64,000 nucleotides of DNA from Tubiluchus corallicola. Its lineage: Eukaryota > Priapulida > Priapulimorpha > Priapulimorphida > Tubiluchidae. Below, piece by piece: positions 24,310 to 37,669 of the stretch. The notes under the pieces were generated by a model. That model was not told the origin of the DNA and searched no databases. It saw only the letters and a program-made list of their open reading frames with translations. The first letter of the stretch is position 1. Each line of letters begins with the position of its first letter. The stretch is taken from the NCBI GenBank assembly GCA_030141605.1, contig JAQGDQ010000051.1, positions 186,001 through 250,000 of the forward strand, in the 5' to 3' direction. The translations under genes and the position numbers were made by a program.

Positions 24310-25869
24310 TCACTTATTTAAAAATCGTTTAAACGATACTGCTGATCTGTCTACTGAATCACCGTCAGAAATGTTAATAGGTTGTTGTGAAACTGTGAGA
24401 CGTTCGTGGTCGTGACATCGATGACTTCTACTTTTCCTAATAGAACCGTGACTAGGAGTTAACATCTGGTACTCACGAAGTAACTCTTCTCCTACTGGCA
24501 ATGACAAACTCTGTTTTCGAAGTGACACACGTGGATTTTCTGTAGAATTACGTCGTAGTATTGGTGTAGAACCGCGACCTGATGAACTACGACGCACAAA
24601 AAAGCTTCTAGGATCCGGGACAGTGAGACTATCTTGACGTTTTGGCTCTTTTTGCAATTTTTGCAGTCTACTTATGTGAGGTAGATGAGTTAAGTTTGCA
24701 GTTGAAAGTCGAGTTGGACTGGAAGGAGCTTCTATCTTAATTTCTATTGAACAGTTACTGCTTCCATCAGATCTGCCACGGTTGATTTGTTGATGTGGTT
24801 TACTTTTTTGTTTAGTGCAGTCACTTGTTTGTACATTAGGTAACAGTTTTCGGTTATTCGAGAATTCTGTTTCAGTATCCTCTACAGGTTTTTGCCGCTT
24901 TAATGGCGGTCTACCACACCTAGAACTTTGAGATATACTACTGATATTAGAACATATTGACGACATACTTGGCGAAGGTTTCATAGCTTCATTTGCTGAC
25001 AGCAAATTGTCCATGTTAAGTTCTTTCTCTTCATCAATTGTTACTGGTATTGGAGTTCTTGGCCTTTCTTCAGGATAGTGTACATCGGCAATGATGCTAT
25101 TTGACATCTCTAGTTCATTGTAGAACGAATTACTCGAACCATATTGTTTATTATGAGAGCAACAGGCAGCTGCATGCGGACAGTGCAAATAGCAGTGATC
25201 AAAAGATCTCGAGTAATTATAGTATGACATTACATTCTGTGATTGTCCTGACTCAAGAGAACTCTGTTCAGTCTTCATTCTTCGTAACATTTTTCGCTGA
25301 TCTTTCTTATTGATTTGATCAAGGCTTTCCAAGCAGGATTCTGATGGGAATTTCATTTCAAATGTATTGTTTTTCCTTGCACTTTCAAGATCTACCAATC
25401 CCAGAGGGATTTTAAGCAAAGTATCTGATATGACTGATCTTCTAGATTCTCTGGAGCACGAGCGGACATCGCTGCCCCTGTCTACCAAAATGTTGTAAGG
25501 TGTAGCCCTACCCTGAGGCCTTGTTGTAGTTCCTTTGCTATTTAGTGATGCAATACGATCTTTGGCTTCAAAAGCAGTCACATAAGCTGTCATAAGTACA
25601 AAACAACCAATGCCCATTATCATTGGACCAACATATGAAAGGTTATTGATATGTGTGTATCTGGTCTCAAAGAACACTGTTGTAGTTAAATTGCCATCTT
25701 GAATTACTTCTGTTGATAATTCTTTGGCATACCATGCTAGTGCTGCCATGGCTACACCTGAAAGTACTACAAAAAATCCCACTGCTACAGAACAGCAGGC
25801 AGCCCAAGAGAATACCACACCTTTATGGTTACTGTGCTGACTATGACGAACATGAGAAATTTCACTCAT
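24310..25869 (-). CDS. TMEM200-like two-pass membrane protein
   Basis: A single open frame of 519 codons, by far the longest in the window. Residues 1-17 are polar. TM1 spans about 18-48 (WAACCSVAVGFFVVLSGVAM). A loop at about 49-79 has N-glycosylation sequons NLT at 60 and NLS at 76. TM2 spans about 80-100 (VGPMIMGIGCFVLMTAYVTA) and is followed by EAKDR. The remaining 415 residues are a Ser/Arg/Lys-rich, probably disordered cytosolic tail with RRSSSGRGS and RSRSH-like clusters. The YVGPMIMGIGCF block and the order (short N-terminus, two helices, long basic tail) match the TMEM200A/B/C family (about 490-620 aa), whose function is poorly defined. The start is the first ATG after in-frame stops. 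Non-coding upstream exons could exist. Family assignment is probable, orthology unproven. Confidence 0.8.
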   Translation of the reverse strand: MSEISHVRHSQHSNHKGVVFSWAACCSVAVGFFVVLSGVAMAALAWYAKELSTEVIQDGNLTTTVFFETRYTHINNLSYVGPMIMGIGCFVLMTAYVTAFEAKDRIASLNSKGTTTRPQGRATPYNILVDRGSDVRSCSRESRRSVISDTLLKIPLGLVDLESARKNNTFEMKFPSESCLESLDQINKKDQRKMLRRMKTEQSSLESGQSQNVMSYYNYSRSFDHCYLHCPHAAACCSHNKQYGSSNSFYNELEMSNSIIADVHYPEERPRTPIPVTIDEEKELNMDNLLSANEAMKPSPSMSSICSNISSISQSSRCGRPPLKRQKPVEDTETEFSNNRKLLPNVQTSDCTKQKSKPHQQINRGRSDGSSNCSIEIKIEAPSSPTRLSTANLTHLPHISRLQKLQKEPKRQDSLTVPDPRSFFVRRSSSGRGSTPILRRNSTENPRVSLRKQSLSLPVGEELLREYQMLTPSHGSIRKSRSHRCHDHERLTVSQQPINISDGDSVDRSAVSFKRFLNK

Positions 25870-27389
25870 TTTTAAGACACTGTGTCGATGTATTACAGTA
25901 ATATTATCCTTTGTGGTGTCATCGTTATGATATTATTACGCCTAGTATCCCCTCAGCTGTCTAGTAGTTTCTTGTTTGAGACGCCTGTTATTGCAGTAGT
26001 GTTCTTATGCGTTTATGTTTTTATCATTGCAGTTAAAATTTCGTGTGGTATCGACACAGTGGTACTCTTTTCATGTATAGCAGCATTCTAATGATAATCT
26101 CTTGACTTCATAGTGTCATCTCAAAGATGGTCCTATCTGTGATATCATATCAGTGGTAAACATATCATGTGATGTGTGTAGTGGGTTGCATGTGACGTTA
26201 TCTGCTATCACCTTTTACCTCCTCTTGTGTCCTGAAAATAAATAAGATAATGTCAAACAAACATTAAAATGTTTTTGCATTTTGCTCTTTTTTTAATAAT
26301 AGTCAATTTAATTTAGGGTGGTAGCTAGGCCTATATAATGCAGTGTTTGGCTTCTGCGTCCTCTAAGTTTATGAAAGCATCATAACACTTTGCGCATCGG
26401 TAATCAAATTTTTCAATGTTTATGACCAAATACATTATTTAGAAATACGTAAAAAAGATTCTAAACTATATCCCAATTATGATCTAGTGACGATGCTACA
26501 CGTCGTTTTTGCGATGTTTTATACCGCCTTCACATTTGTCTATTTTAGATGTTCTTTGTCAGACTGCAACTCTCATAAAAGTCGGTTTATGAAACCTGAC
26601 TGTACGTGTTAGAGTACATTAGCCAAGAAGAGAATTGAAACATTAAAGATTGATTCAGCATGTGCAGAGTAAATACAGATATTGTTGTTAAATAAACATA
26701 GTCTTTCAGGAAAGAAATTTTTCAAATATTGGATAGCTAATAGAGACATTCATCTTTACAAAGTGTTTGGAATGATAATATTCACAGTTCATTATATAGC
26801 AGCATGAATTCGCGTATACAATGGTTCAAAAATTACGATTTATTGATTTGCCTATCAAATATTTATTTTTATATAACGTCTCTGTTCGTGTGTGTGGGAT
26901 GAAGGTCATCACCAACAATACTAAACTTATATTGCATATCGATTTTTCACTAGAAATTCTACATTATTTTGACTTTTGCTTAATATATTTTTTATATTCA
27001 ACATTTTACTTAATACATAACATACCTTACAAAACCAAGGCATTTAATACAACAGTAATAATTACAAAATTTAACACGAAGTTGTTCAATCAATGCAATT
27101 AAATAACTAAACTAATACACAGTGACTACACTATGACAGTTTTGGTTTAATTTGTTTACTTCATTTATTCCAATATACGTTACAAATATAACCAATTTAA
27201 TGTTTGTTAATTTATGTTTTGTTTACGCCTTCTGCAGTAGGACTGTAGTTATGCCTCCCGCGGCAGTGGCGATGGTGTTTTTTACTGTCGCCCTCATCAT
27301 GATAATGGCGACAACGATACAACATGCAACATCCTGTTTCGATGCTTCGCTATCCCTGATAAAAATAGTTTAGTAACTGCCTACTTGTA
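25870..27389. other. Upstream region of the TMEM200-like gene, nothing assigned
   Basis: The promoter and 5' UTR of the minus-strand gene should lie at the left side of this stretch. Short open frames on both strands lack splice context or recognisable motifs. Confidence 0.35.
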
Positions 27390-28085
27390 TTCGATTTTAG
27401 TAGAGTGTTGTACTTCAACTTGAAAAACTTATTTAATGAAAAGATATTGATTTGGATGAAAATGTTTAGCGGTATTTCATTCGCAGATTATTTGCAAGGT
27501 TCAATCTTGACAGTATATCATACCCTGACCAATTAGCATTTTTAAATCTTGAGCCAATTGAACTTCGTCGAATACAATGTGATCTGACACTGTGATGTGT
27601 TGTTCTATATTACAGAGTGCTATAGACTTACAGAGCACTTGGAGACAGACTCAGACAGTGCTATTGACAAAGATGTATTTTTCAGCAAAGCACCTTTATC
27701 TAATGTAACCAGGGGTCACTGCTTGAAGTTACAGCCCGCTGACTACCGACTTGATTTTTTAAGAACTTTTATTTTAAGAACTTTTTCTCAAACAGAACAA
27801 TTAGAATCTGGAATCGGCTCCCTGAGTCTGTCAGTAGTACCCACTTGATCTGTGCTCAGAGCAGCAATCTTTTTAAAAACGTTTAGAAGATGTAAATCTT
27901 AATAATCATTTATCTTTTAACAGGAATACGTAATTAGCCTTGGCTCTTTGTGCTTTTAAGCGTAATTTTTAACTAGCCATTTTTATCCGTAAAATTTATA
28001 TCTGTGCTGTATATACGTTTTATCCTAGTTTCATATTTTATACTTTCTTGTAAATGTTTTTTAATAAAGATTACGCATTAAACTA
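27390..28085 (+). pseudogene. LINE remnant: 3' end of a reverse-transcriptase ORF
   Basis: Broken frames give peptides typical of the C-terminus of CR1/Jockey-like LINE ORF2: DQLAFLNLEPIELRRIQCDL, then TRGHCLKL, then after a frameshift IRIWNRLPESV and SNLFKNV. A 3' UTR ending in TTAATAAAGATTACG follows. It is 5'-truncated and carries several stops and frameshifts. Confidence 0.7.
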
Positions 28086-28089
28086 AACT

Positions 28090-31000
28090 AGATAATGTTG
28101 GATAGCCTTTATACCTGCTACATTATCGCTAGGCCGTTAAAACATAAGACAAACTGGCTCTTTGACTGATGGAGTAAACTGAAATAGATTGCGAGGAGTC
28201 TCAAAAGAATAAACGTGTTAATGCTACGGCTGCGCAGTATCCGTAGAAGCAATGCATTTTCCCGATGATGCGTATTCAGTGTCCTGGGAGAATCAAGACT
28301 GTAATGAAACAGATTACGGTTATGCATCTTCCATTATGCATCTTCCTGAAGTATAGGCTTGCGTCGCGTGTAATGTTCACCTGGGTGTCTCTTGTATATA
28401 AAATCTTGTATGCCGCACGATATTTATAATTAAAGACAATATTAGTATGTACGCATGCGTACTGTGATGAAGCTTAGATCCACATTCAAGAATCGGCAAA
28501 GTGTCGTTATACCAAACATTCGCCAAAAAGCTTGATGAGGAACGTGTTTGGAAAATCAGTTTTGTATTAAGAAAGCTCAGTAAATCAGATTAACGTCCGC
28601 CAGATGTTTCGTCTACTATTATGGTTTCAACGAAGCAGAAGCAGTTCATCATCTGCTACGGAACTTAAGAAGCCAAGAGATCTTTTGCTAAAAAGACCTT
28701 GACTGTTTAGCTAATCAGTATACAAAATTTTTGAATTAAAAGCACGTATTTAATTTAAGTGGATTGCAGAAGTTTACATTTTGGAATTTAAGGGCGGAAT
28801 ATAAGTGTCCCAAAGGGAAGTTGTTGTACTAAGATAAAAATACCAGCTGAGCAGAAAATGAGGGAAACGTACAACTTCATTATAATACTACAACGTACTT
28901 GTGAAGAAAACGTAAAAGCAGTAGTTGAAAGATATTCAACTCCACTACGTAGGCGACCTTCAAGATGTAGAGGAATTTGAGAAAACTGGCATTTCGCCCC
29001 CGTAACAATATCATTTGGTAGTATTATATAGAACCTTTTGAAAATTGTTTGCACATAATCTTGACTCATAGCTCTGCCACTATAATGTAATTAATGGGTG
29101 CAGGTGTTAAGGTCCAGTAGAGTGAAGGTAAAAGAAGATGGAAATGATAATGGAGAGTGCAAGAGAAGGGAATTAGTAATGATGTATATGAGAATGCATA
29201 TGAGATTGTTATTTAGGACATCACAAATACAATGTTGTTTTGTTTTCAGAAACAAATAAGTAGAGTTATAGTAGCAGTGAATGAGTGCGTGCGACACATA
29301 CAATGTATGCTTATACAACACATACAATATATTTATTTTATATATTATATATTTAATTTATATATATTAAATATATAGTATTTAATGTGTTATAGTGGCA
29401 TTAAATTTATTGGGTAGATATAGTGGATAAAATATAATAGTGGATTTAATATATTTAATATATAAAATTTTAATATAAATCGAAAAACTAATTTTTCCAT
29501 CTTTTCTTGAACTTGGTAACGAGAAAATTGACTTAATATTAGCCAGCAATTTGTTCGACATGACAGGACCAACAAATAAAACGAAATGTTTTTCAACGTT
29601 AGTCCTTCACAGAACAACTTGATACTCATTAAATCTTGAATTGTAGTGTTTCTGATTAAGATTCACAGGATTGACAAAAATAGAGAGCAAAATTTATAGT
29701 CGGTTTTGCGCATGAACATGCTTACATTATGTTTAATTAAGTTATCTATGGTCACTTGCCTAAATTCTTTGAGAATGCGAGTTAGAAAGAGATGCGAATT
29801 TAGCTAAACCGCTAAATGAAAGAAGCGAGCAAACTTACGTTGAAGAGCACTGACAGAATCGAAGTTCGGTGGATGTGATATGTCTCATAAAATGCAAGCA
29901 TAGTTTAATTATGGCATGACTAAACAATTATATAGAAATCTTAAATGAAATATTTGAATATTTGAGAAAGATTATTTTTGATAAAGGAAATGATTCCAAC
30001 ATTCTTAGCTATTTTGAGGTAATCATATTAATGTGAGGGTTCCAGTCTATATTTTTATATGATGCCTAGTAATTTTATTTGTTTAAACTGTTCAATAGAG
30101 AGATCATCAAAGCTGGAGCGAAACATAATACATTTTAGTTTTGTCTGCATCAAGAGAAAGTTTATTTGCCTTGAACAATGTAGATAAGTCATCCAAAATA
30201 ATATTCGTTTTATTTGCGGAAAAGTGATCAAAGTCTTAAAAGATTGTCTTATCGTCTGCAGACTGCGTTAATTTTTTGATGCAGTCATTCTTATTGTTGT
30301 TGTTATTACTGCACTCGTCAACTTGCTGCCAATAGACTTGATTATTTCTGTAAACTTGCTATGCATTTTAATCCGCCACTGCAGTTATCTATTTAGTACT
30401 AATTGAATTAACGCCTTTGCATGATTCCAACAGTATCAGCTGTTCAGACATAGTTAGCTTTGCATTTTGACTTTAAAGCCGGCAGTATGCACCTTAAGCT
30501 GCTAAAGCTTAGATGTTTGTGTGTATTCGCATTCTCATTTAAGAACCAATATGTCTCCTACAGTGATCAAATTTCCTTTTCAATTATTTACACTTGTTAT
30601 ATTAAGTAGAAATCTTGTTATAACCTATAGCGTGGGAATATCTAGATTTATTTTCAATTAAGTAGCGGCAGGCGTCATATAATACCGTAAATACAATAAT
30701 TATAGCATTAATGACTATTATAGTAGAGTAGATTTGCTGTTTAATTTATGCTGTTTAGCCTTGTGTGTTATTCTACATGATAGAAGAGTTTTTCTTGTGT
30801 GGGGAGAGCGGGCAAGTACTGAGAAAATGTAATTGAAGAAACTTCAGCTTGTATGAACCGAATCTGAACAAAATGGTGAAAATAATAACCACTTATAGTA
30901 CCAGTACTTTCCCAAATTAGCTGGCTAATAACGATATCATTAATTAATTATGACTGTGATTGCCAGAATTTTTATAAACCATTGTTATCTATTTTACCAA

Positions 31001-33095
31001 TTATTACCAATTACGGGTAATAAGTTGGAGAAATGAAACACTGAAAAATTGTGGAGTAGTTGGGATTTGAACCCGAGTACTGGGATTAGTACTCCACTGC
31101 TCTATCATCTACCAGCCCAACACGACAGAGCAGGCCCTAGATTTTAACTTTGTAGCTCACAATCTGTTATGTGAGGTAAACAAACTGTCATTAAGAACAA
31201 CAACTCAGGCAAGTACTTGACATCCCATCTTAGGCTGTTATTGAGCGCAGACGTGCAAGTGAACAATTGAGAAACAGGTTAAAGGAATGTTACTTTATAA
31301 TGTTCTCTTTTCTTGTCACTAGATGTCACGACGTGATGCAAGATTTACTTTGAACAGCCCTGTTCGCATCTCCTAAAACTATTACTGAACTAACTATTGT
31401 TTAATCAAATGCGATAAGTCTGGTTTGCGTCTACTGTTAAAAGCTTAGACTAGAGTGATGACTATATCCTAAGTACATTTATGAATAATTCACATTTAAA
31501 TTCATAACGACGGCTATTTGCTTACTAATCGTAACAGTTGTTTCACTAATTCAAATTACTTAATTCAAATCAATTAACTCAATATGCTAACGTCTTCTTA
31601 TTCATCTCTTTGATCGCTGGACGCTGTCCAGCTAGGATGCTTGCTGTTGAGCATACTGAAAAATGCAAAGATTTCTGTTTATTGCAAAAAGCCCACCTTT
31701 GAAAAACACGCGTGCTATTTCAACAAAATCATGCTAGGGTCTGGGCACGATGTGCATTAACGCGTCTTAACGCATCTTCCTCGCTTCTTGTGCAAACGAC
31801 AAACACGTTTTTTCTAAATTCTTGCAACTGAAGTTTGCAATAAAAACAGTTTTTTTCGTGTTTTAATAATTTCAAATAAAGTAAATATTACTAAAATATC
31901 GCTGGCTGGCTTAGATCAGTATTGACAGAAAATAGTCATCTATTAGAAGTTACAGCTGTTGGCGTGTCTACATTATTAATGCAATAAAGTTACGTTTATG
32001 TCTGCTCTGTGGCTAACACATTAATGTTTCGGATGAGCCACAACGACACAACAGAGACCACAGTGCTAACAAAATGCTCGTAATTTACGTGAGGCTTTCT
32101 TAGTGTTTGCCGTATTAATACAATTAGGTCTCTCGCGGGGACGCAAAGCAAGCCAGAATTCTACAGAAAGCCAGCCGTATGGCACGATATATCGACACAT
32201 CTGCAACACGAAAAATTACTAATGTGCAAAAAATTACAACTAAAGGTTATAGGTGTGCATTAAATGCTTTCCAAACGTTTCAAACGTCTAAGAAGCGTTC
32301 AATAAAAATGTAGAATTTCGCAGCGTAAAGCAGTTGTTTACCTAAAATGTGGCATGCAACCCACTATGGCTATTATAAAAATAAACATACATGCTTATAT
32401 TTGTTTACCTTACAACGCAAAGCACTAGGAAATAGTTTTAACCGTTTATAATAGTTAAACTATCATTGTTTGTAATATGTACCATAGGTAGCAAATAGCA
32501 CGTAAAAAGTATTTGGTAAACCGAAAGAACAAATAACAGATTGAATTTTATATATGGAAGCGGGTTCAGTAATAGTTCTACAAGTTTAGTAATTAGTAAT
32601 GAAATCAGCTTTGTTTTTAATTTATCTAAATGGTACTGATATGGCAAGATTCTCAAAGTTACGAAGTAAACTTAACTATGTACCAAAGTTAATTAACCAC
32701 GCAGTTAATGCCGAAGTGTAAAGTGGAAAATTGCTTATAGAAAAATATTCGGTTCCAGACAAAAATGAGTGTCAAATTGAATTTTTTGAAAAAAAATGAA
32801 ACAGTCTAGCACATTGAGAATTCAAAAGCTATTCTACTATGTAAATAACAGTCAAGTAAATTTAAGATTAAAATACGGTTGTGCTGTAGTCTAAAAGAAA
32901 AAAGGTAAAGTAAAGGTAAAGGATTCATATAAAAATTATGTTTTAAGATACCAGATTATTGCAACACCGTATATTGTAATACAATTATATGAGTACTGAA
33001 ATGAGTGTGGATATTACAGTCGAGTTTCTGTAGATATGTTACTTTACTAACATCCTGTTGTCTTTGTAAGCTGTATATATTTATGCGAAATAAAC
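28090..33095. other. Long intergenic region, no gene recognised
   Basis: Contains a very AT-rich block (29320-29480), a tRNA-like sequence at about 31059-31121, and a tail resembling a LINE 3' end before the AAT microsatellite at 33100. Short open frames show no domain and no splice-phase support. Confidence 0.4.
31059..31121 (-). ncRNA. tRNA-like sequence, probable SINE head
   Basis: The minus strand shows GGGCTGGTAGATGATAGAGC (box A-like) and, 30 bp later, CTCGGGTTCAAATCCCA (box B-like). The spacing fits RNA polymerase III internal promoters. The 5' and 3' acceptor strands do not pair, so this is more likely a tRNA-derived SINE fragment or pseudogene than a working tRNA. Confidence 0.55.
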
Positions 33096-33098
33096 TAA

Positions 33099-33248
<150 letters not shown>

Positions 33249-33249
33249 A

Positions 33250-34839
33250 CATTCTTTAAAAGATCTCGCCTAACTGAAGCTTGTAGGCTACCCTCACTAT
33301 TTTGAAGATACTTGTACTAAACTACTTAAGTGCACAACACGGAGCTACTTAAATGACAGCAGAAATTAAGCATCTACTTATTTTTCAGCTTGGACTGCAA
33401 ACGTTGAGCAGGTGTTGATCTGATACAAGCATTCAAATTTATAGAAAAAATTCTTAGTGTTACTAGTGAGATTTTTTTACCTTCAGAGTTTTTACCTTTA
33501 CCTAATCAAACAGTAGACGAGAGTTTAATATGCAATTATCTAGAAAATCATTTAATAAGGGCTAAGGCAAAGTGCTCCTAAATATTTGTGGTTAGCATAT
33601 GATTTTTATTTGGCGGATCACTTAACTGTATTTTTTTCTTTAATATGTCTTTAGTATAGGCATGTAAGTACAAAAAATAAAGAATTTTACTATATACTAC
33701 TATGTCTGTTACATTAACTGATGACGATAATTATGTACATGACTCGATTCGTTCCTAGGGAATCTCTGTATATGGTCGGTAGTTTGCAAGACTACAACTT
33801 GTGCATTCAACGCAATTGGGGCAAAAGCGAAGACACAAGCCCGATTACTGAAACAAAAGCTTGCCATCATAAGCAACGTGAAACTAATGGTGCCAGAACT
33901 GTTTATTTCCTGTGTTGAATTTGATAAGCTTCCTGATCTGATTGCTCAATGGTTTCAACAGCTTTGGATATTGTTTCTCGCCTCGGTACTATTTCAGAAA
34001 ATGTATTTTCTCCTATTATGAACGGGATTTTTGAAACTTTATGCGATACTTTACAATGTCTTTGAGAACGAAATCCTTGCCCTTCCTTTCCATTTGACAA
34101 CTGACTATAAAGTATTGATTACGAAAATTTCCAGGACACAGAACCCTACCTCAATGCAAAATCAAAATAAGTAAGACAAATTAATTATCATTAGTTTTTG
34201 AAATGCTACATTACAAAAGTTAAACTGTCAGGTTCTTTCTATATACATGCGTAACGAACATGCCAAATTGATCAATATAGAGAGTAAAGCCCTAACCAAA
34301 CCAAATCTAATCTAACCTGCCATAGCTATTAGACATAGATTGCGGACTAAGGCTTACGTCACGTTCTTATGACTACTGGCGTACGACAAGCCTAGTGAGG
34401 CGTAAGTGCAACTCATGCAGCCATCTTTGAGTGTGCGTACGTTCAATTCAGGTAAGATCACAAGTCCACAGCTACGATGGATTCAGGTGTCACACTTTGG
34501 CTTTGCGTACGACATGTACCTGAATAGCACCTAAATCTCACCTTGGCGCAAGTAGGCGTTTATCACGTTTAACCAGTCGAGGCTGTTGTCAGCTGTGAGC
34601 AACCAGAGTCCTCTCACCAAAACACTGTCTTCATTAGTCACGGCATATGCAAGATGACAATCTCTTCATTGAGCTCACAAGTGGCAAAAGGCCACGCTTA
34701 AATAAACAAGAAACAAAATCAAATCGAAAACCAAGCCCAGCAGTATTCCCACTGGCATCGGACAAGCTATAATGGAATCCAGCATTTGAAGCTGAAAAAG
34801 GGCAGGAGAAAACTGGCAACCGGCAAAATCGACATTCGA
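33250..34839. other. Intergenic region, no gene recognised
   Basis: Several short open frames occur on both strands, including an overlapping pair at 34634-34939 on the minus strand. None has a recognised domain. A GTACGAC-rich segment (34370-34560) with CAGGTAAG and ACCTGAAT in opposite orientation may be an eroded DNA-transposon end. Confidence 0.35.
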
Positions 34840-35311
34840 CAAACCGAACTGCACCACCAAAAGCCATTTCGAACGCCGACTGGGTCAAAGTACGTTTCAT
34901 GCTAGAATTGATCTCATGAATGATCAACGTAACAATCAAAGAACAGGAACGACACTGGAATTTGAATTCTCGGGCAAGAAAAAAAGCTTAAAAATGTATT
35001 TACCACATACGTTTGCAAATACGTTGAACCATGACATTCACACATTCCCCAAATTGACACTGGCAGTATATAAAAGTGAACATTTATTTTATTATTATTT
35101 TAACTGAAATTTATTCAGCATTCTATAAAATGACTAGGAAAGATACATCAATTACCTAAGAACTAAACACTTTGTCACGACAAACTGTTGTATTATCCAT
35201 AATACCTAGGAAACATGTAGAAAGAACTATTTTAGAACTTTATCTGGTTTGTTTGGGCACTTCATGAAATGCTTAGGGATTTTATAGAATAATCGGTTTC
35301 ACACTTTACTG
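34840..35311. mobile_element. Partial second copy of the CAGGCAATGTG element
   Basis: It aligns by eye to about 10490-11053. Shared landmarks in order are TGAATTCTCGG, TATATAAAA, TTCTATAAAATGACTAGGAAA, AATACCTAGG, CTATTTTAGA followed by TGGTTTGT, and the terminal TTTCACACTTTACTG. The left terminus was not found, so this copy is truncated or diverged beyond recognition. Confidence 0.65.
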
Positions 35312-35319
35312 TAGCATAT

Positions 35320-36320
35320 CTACTGCCCAACTGCTTTATTATTATTATGTATTAGCTTAGCATATGATAAACAGAGACAACCTGTTTTCAAATTTGACTG
35401 AAATTTTTGTGTCATGAAGTGCTTGTATACAGAAACGTAATAATGGCAGTGGACCACTAGACGTGCTCATAGTGAGTGAATAAGATCAGGTTGACTGTAC
35501 TAATATTGAATCAAGTACTGATGGAACGAACAAACGTTTACTAAATTTTGAAACCAAACTCGCACAAAACGTGAAAAGTCAGGCTAGAACCTGTATATAT
35601 GAACTCTTTGCTTACAAAAAAACATCTCAACCATTATTTACGCACCGTGTAAGCGAAAGGTGTTTACGGTTCTAATCCAGGCTGGCTGTCTTCACATTTC
35701 GCTTCTTTCATACAAGTTTACTTTCAAAATTTAATAGTTTAATAATATTATTTCCATCATTAGTCATAATAATCTTGAAATTAAGATTATGAATAGTTAA
35801 CTGGCATTAGTGAGAGCTGTAGATAATATGTGTTTTAAAATTCGGAATACAAATGCTGACACAGTAATGCCAAGAGTGGTCGAGATCATATGGCATATCC
35901 GAATCTTTCTTAGCGTACCTGAATTGATAGTGTGTAGTGCCTGTTAAGTGCTCGTAGCGCGTCGCGCATTGTACCTCAATCTACAGCCATGGCCTTAAAT
36001 AAGAGCTACTCTCTAGGTCAAATCTAGTGGCAAATTATACGTCCACCTTGACTGCATTTGTGAAACTCATTAGAACTTAGAACATATTTAGTATAATCGT
36101 AAATTACGTAAGATAAAACCCTGATTTTCTTCACTGACATAGCTATAAACTGTCTCTGTAGTGATTTCTGCAGGGCAAATTATTGACTGACGTATTGTAG
36201 GTTTTCGCTCCATCTGACTCATCGTTGCACAGAAAGAAAACGCGAAGATTGCGGATTTGCCTATCTATCTTAGTGTTTTTAGCTAACCAGGGTTTTCTTT
36301 AATTACAAGTTTTAAGAAAC
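35320..36320. other. Intergenic sequence, nothing assigned
   Basis: No repeat array, exon or transposon peptide recognised. Confidence 0.4.
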
Positions 36321-36326
36321 TTAACA

Positions 36327-36367
36327 ACAACAACATAAGAACAACAACAACAACAAATCAATAAACG

Positions 36368-36413
<46 letters not shown>

Positions 36414-36463
36414 CGACAACAATAACAACAACAAAACAACAACAACAACAACAGCAACAACTT
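36327..36463. repeat. (AAC)n microsatellite
   Basis: An ACA/CAA trinucleotide array with a few GAC, ATA and CAG interruptions. Confidence 0.95.
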
Positions 36464-37090
36464 TCGTTACTCGTGGAAATTTTTCTTATGTAAACATGAA
36501 AGTAAATCGATCTTTTCATTATAATAATGAGGGTTTCGCTGATTTGGACGGCAATGTTTCTTTTTAAGTGCTCACAGCTCTGAGCAATTTCTCAAGAGTA
36601 ATATTTGCCTTGCATTTTGCTATGATGCCCGAGAGGATATTTTTGTGACTGACACGAGAAAGAGCGATTTACAGCACAGTTCGCTAAACCCGTGCATGCA
36701 AGCTATTTCTGCATATTATAAATAATTAATTTCGTGCTAAGTGCATGTGCTAGGAGAAATATTGCAAACCTATCGTGACTACAGTCAAAGTAATATTTTG
36801 TTTCAGGAGATCGCACTGTCTTCTCGTAAAAAATAAAACAATTTTGAAGCAAAATGCACTGTCAAACCCTGGATACTGCGCCTGAAGGAGCTGGAGCTGA
36901 CTGTAGCCATTGTACTGTAACTAGTTCCACATCAGATATCAAATAGCTCCATACCAGGTATCAAATCAGCAATCGAACATTTTCTATGAACTCATATACG
37001 TATTATATTCATTTATTTACATTGTTTGTATGAGTTGCAGGTCAAGCTTTGCTTAATATGACGTCATTAGCTGGTTTAGGGTTTATCTGC

Positions 37091-37263
<173 letters not shown>

Positions 37264-37669
37264 CATATAAACGCTAAACAAGCAAATGACATTGTAATTC
37301 ATCCTGTATTTATTGATAACCGTGAAATATACTATACAACTATTAAAAGATCAGACGTTTCGTCAATACTATATGCTGTCATCTAAAATCCCAGAGAAAA
37401 TAATAAATATAATCAACCACAATTAACATGCCAGTTTAAAACATGCAGTTTATATATTAAAAACATTTCCACAACGAAGCAGAAGTAAAAAACACTCCCA
37501 TTGTAAAAGCAATACATTGGTGATTAATGTCAGAATGCCAAGTGTTGAATGGCTGTATGTATTCGCTTTTATGCTTGTGTAAAACGACGTAATCAAGTGT
37601 GAACGCGTTCCACATATCATTAGTTTCCTTAAAAAAAAAGTAACGACAGATAGTACAGCAAACGAAGTA

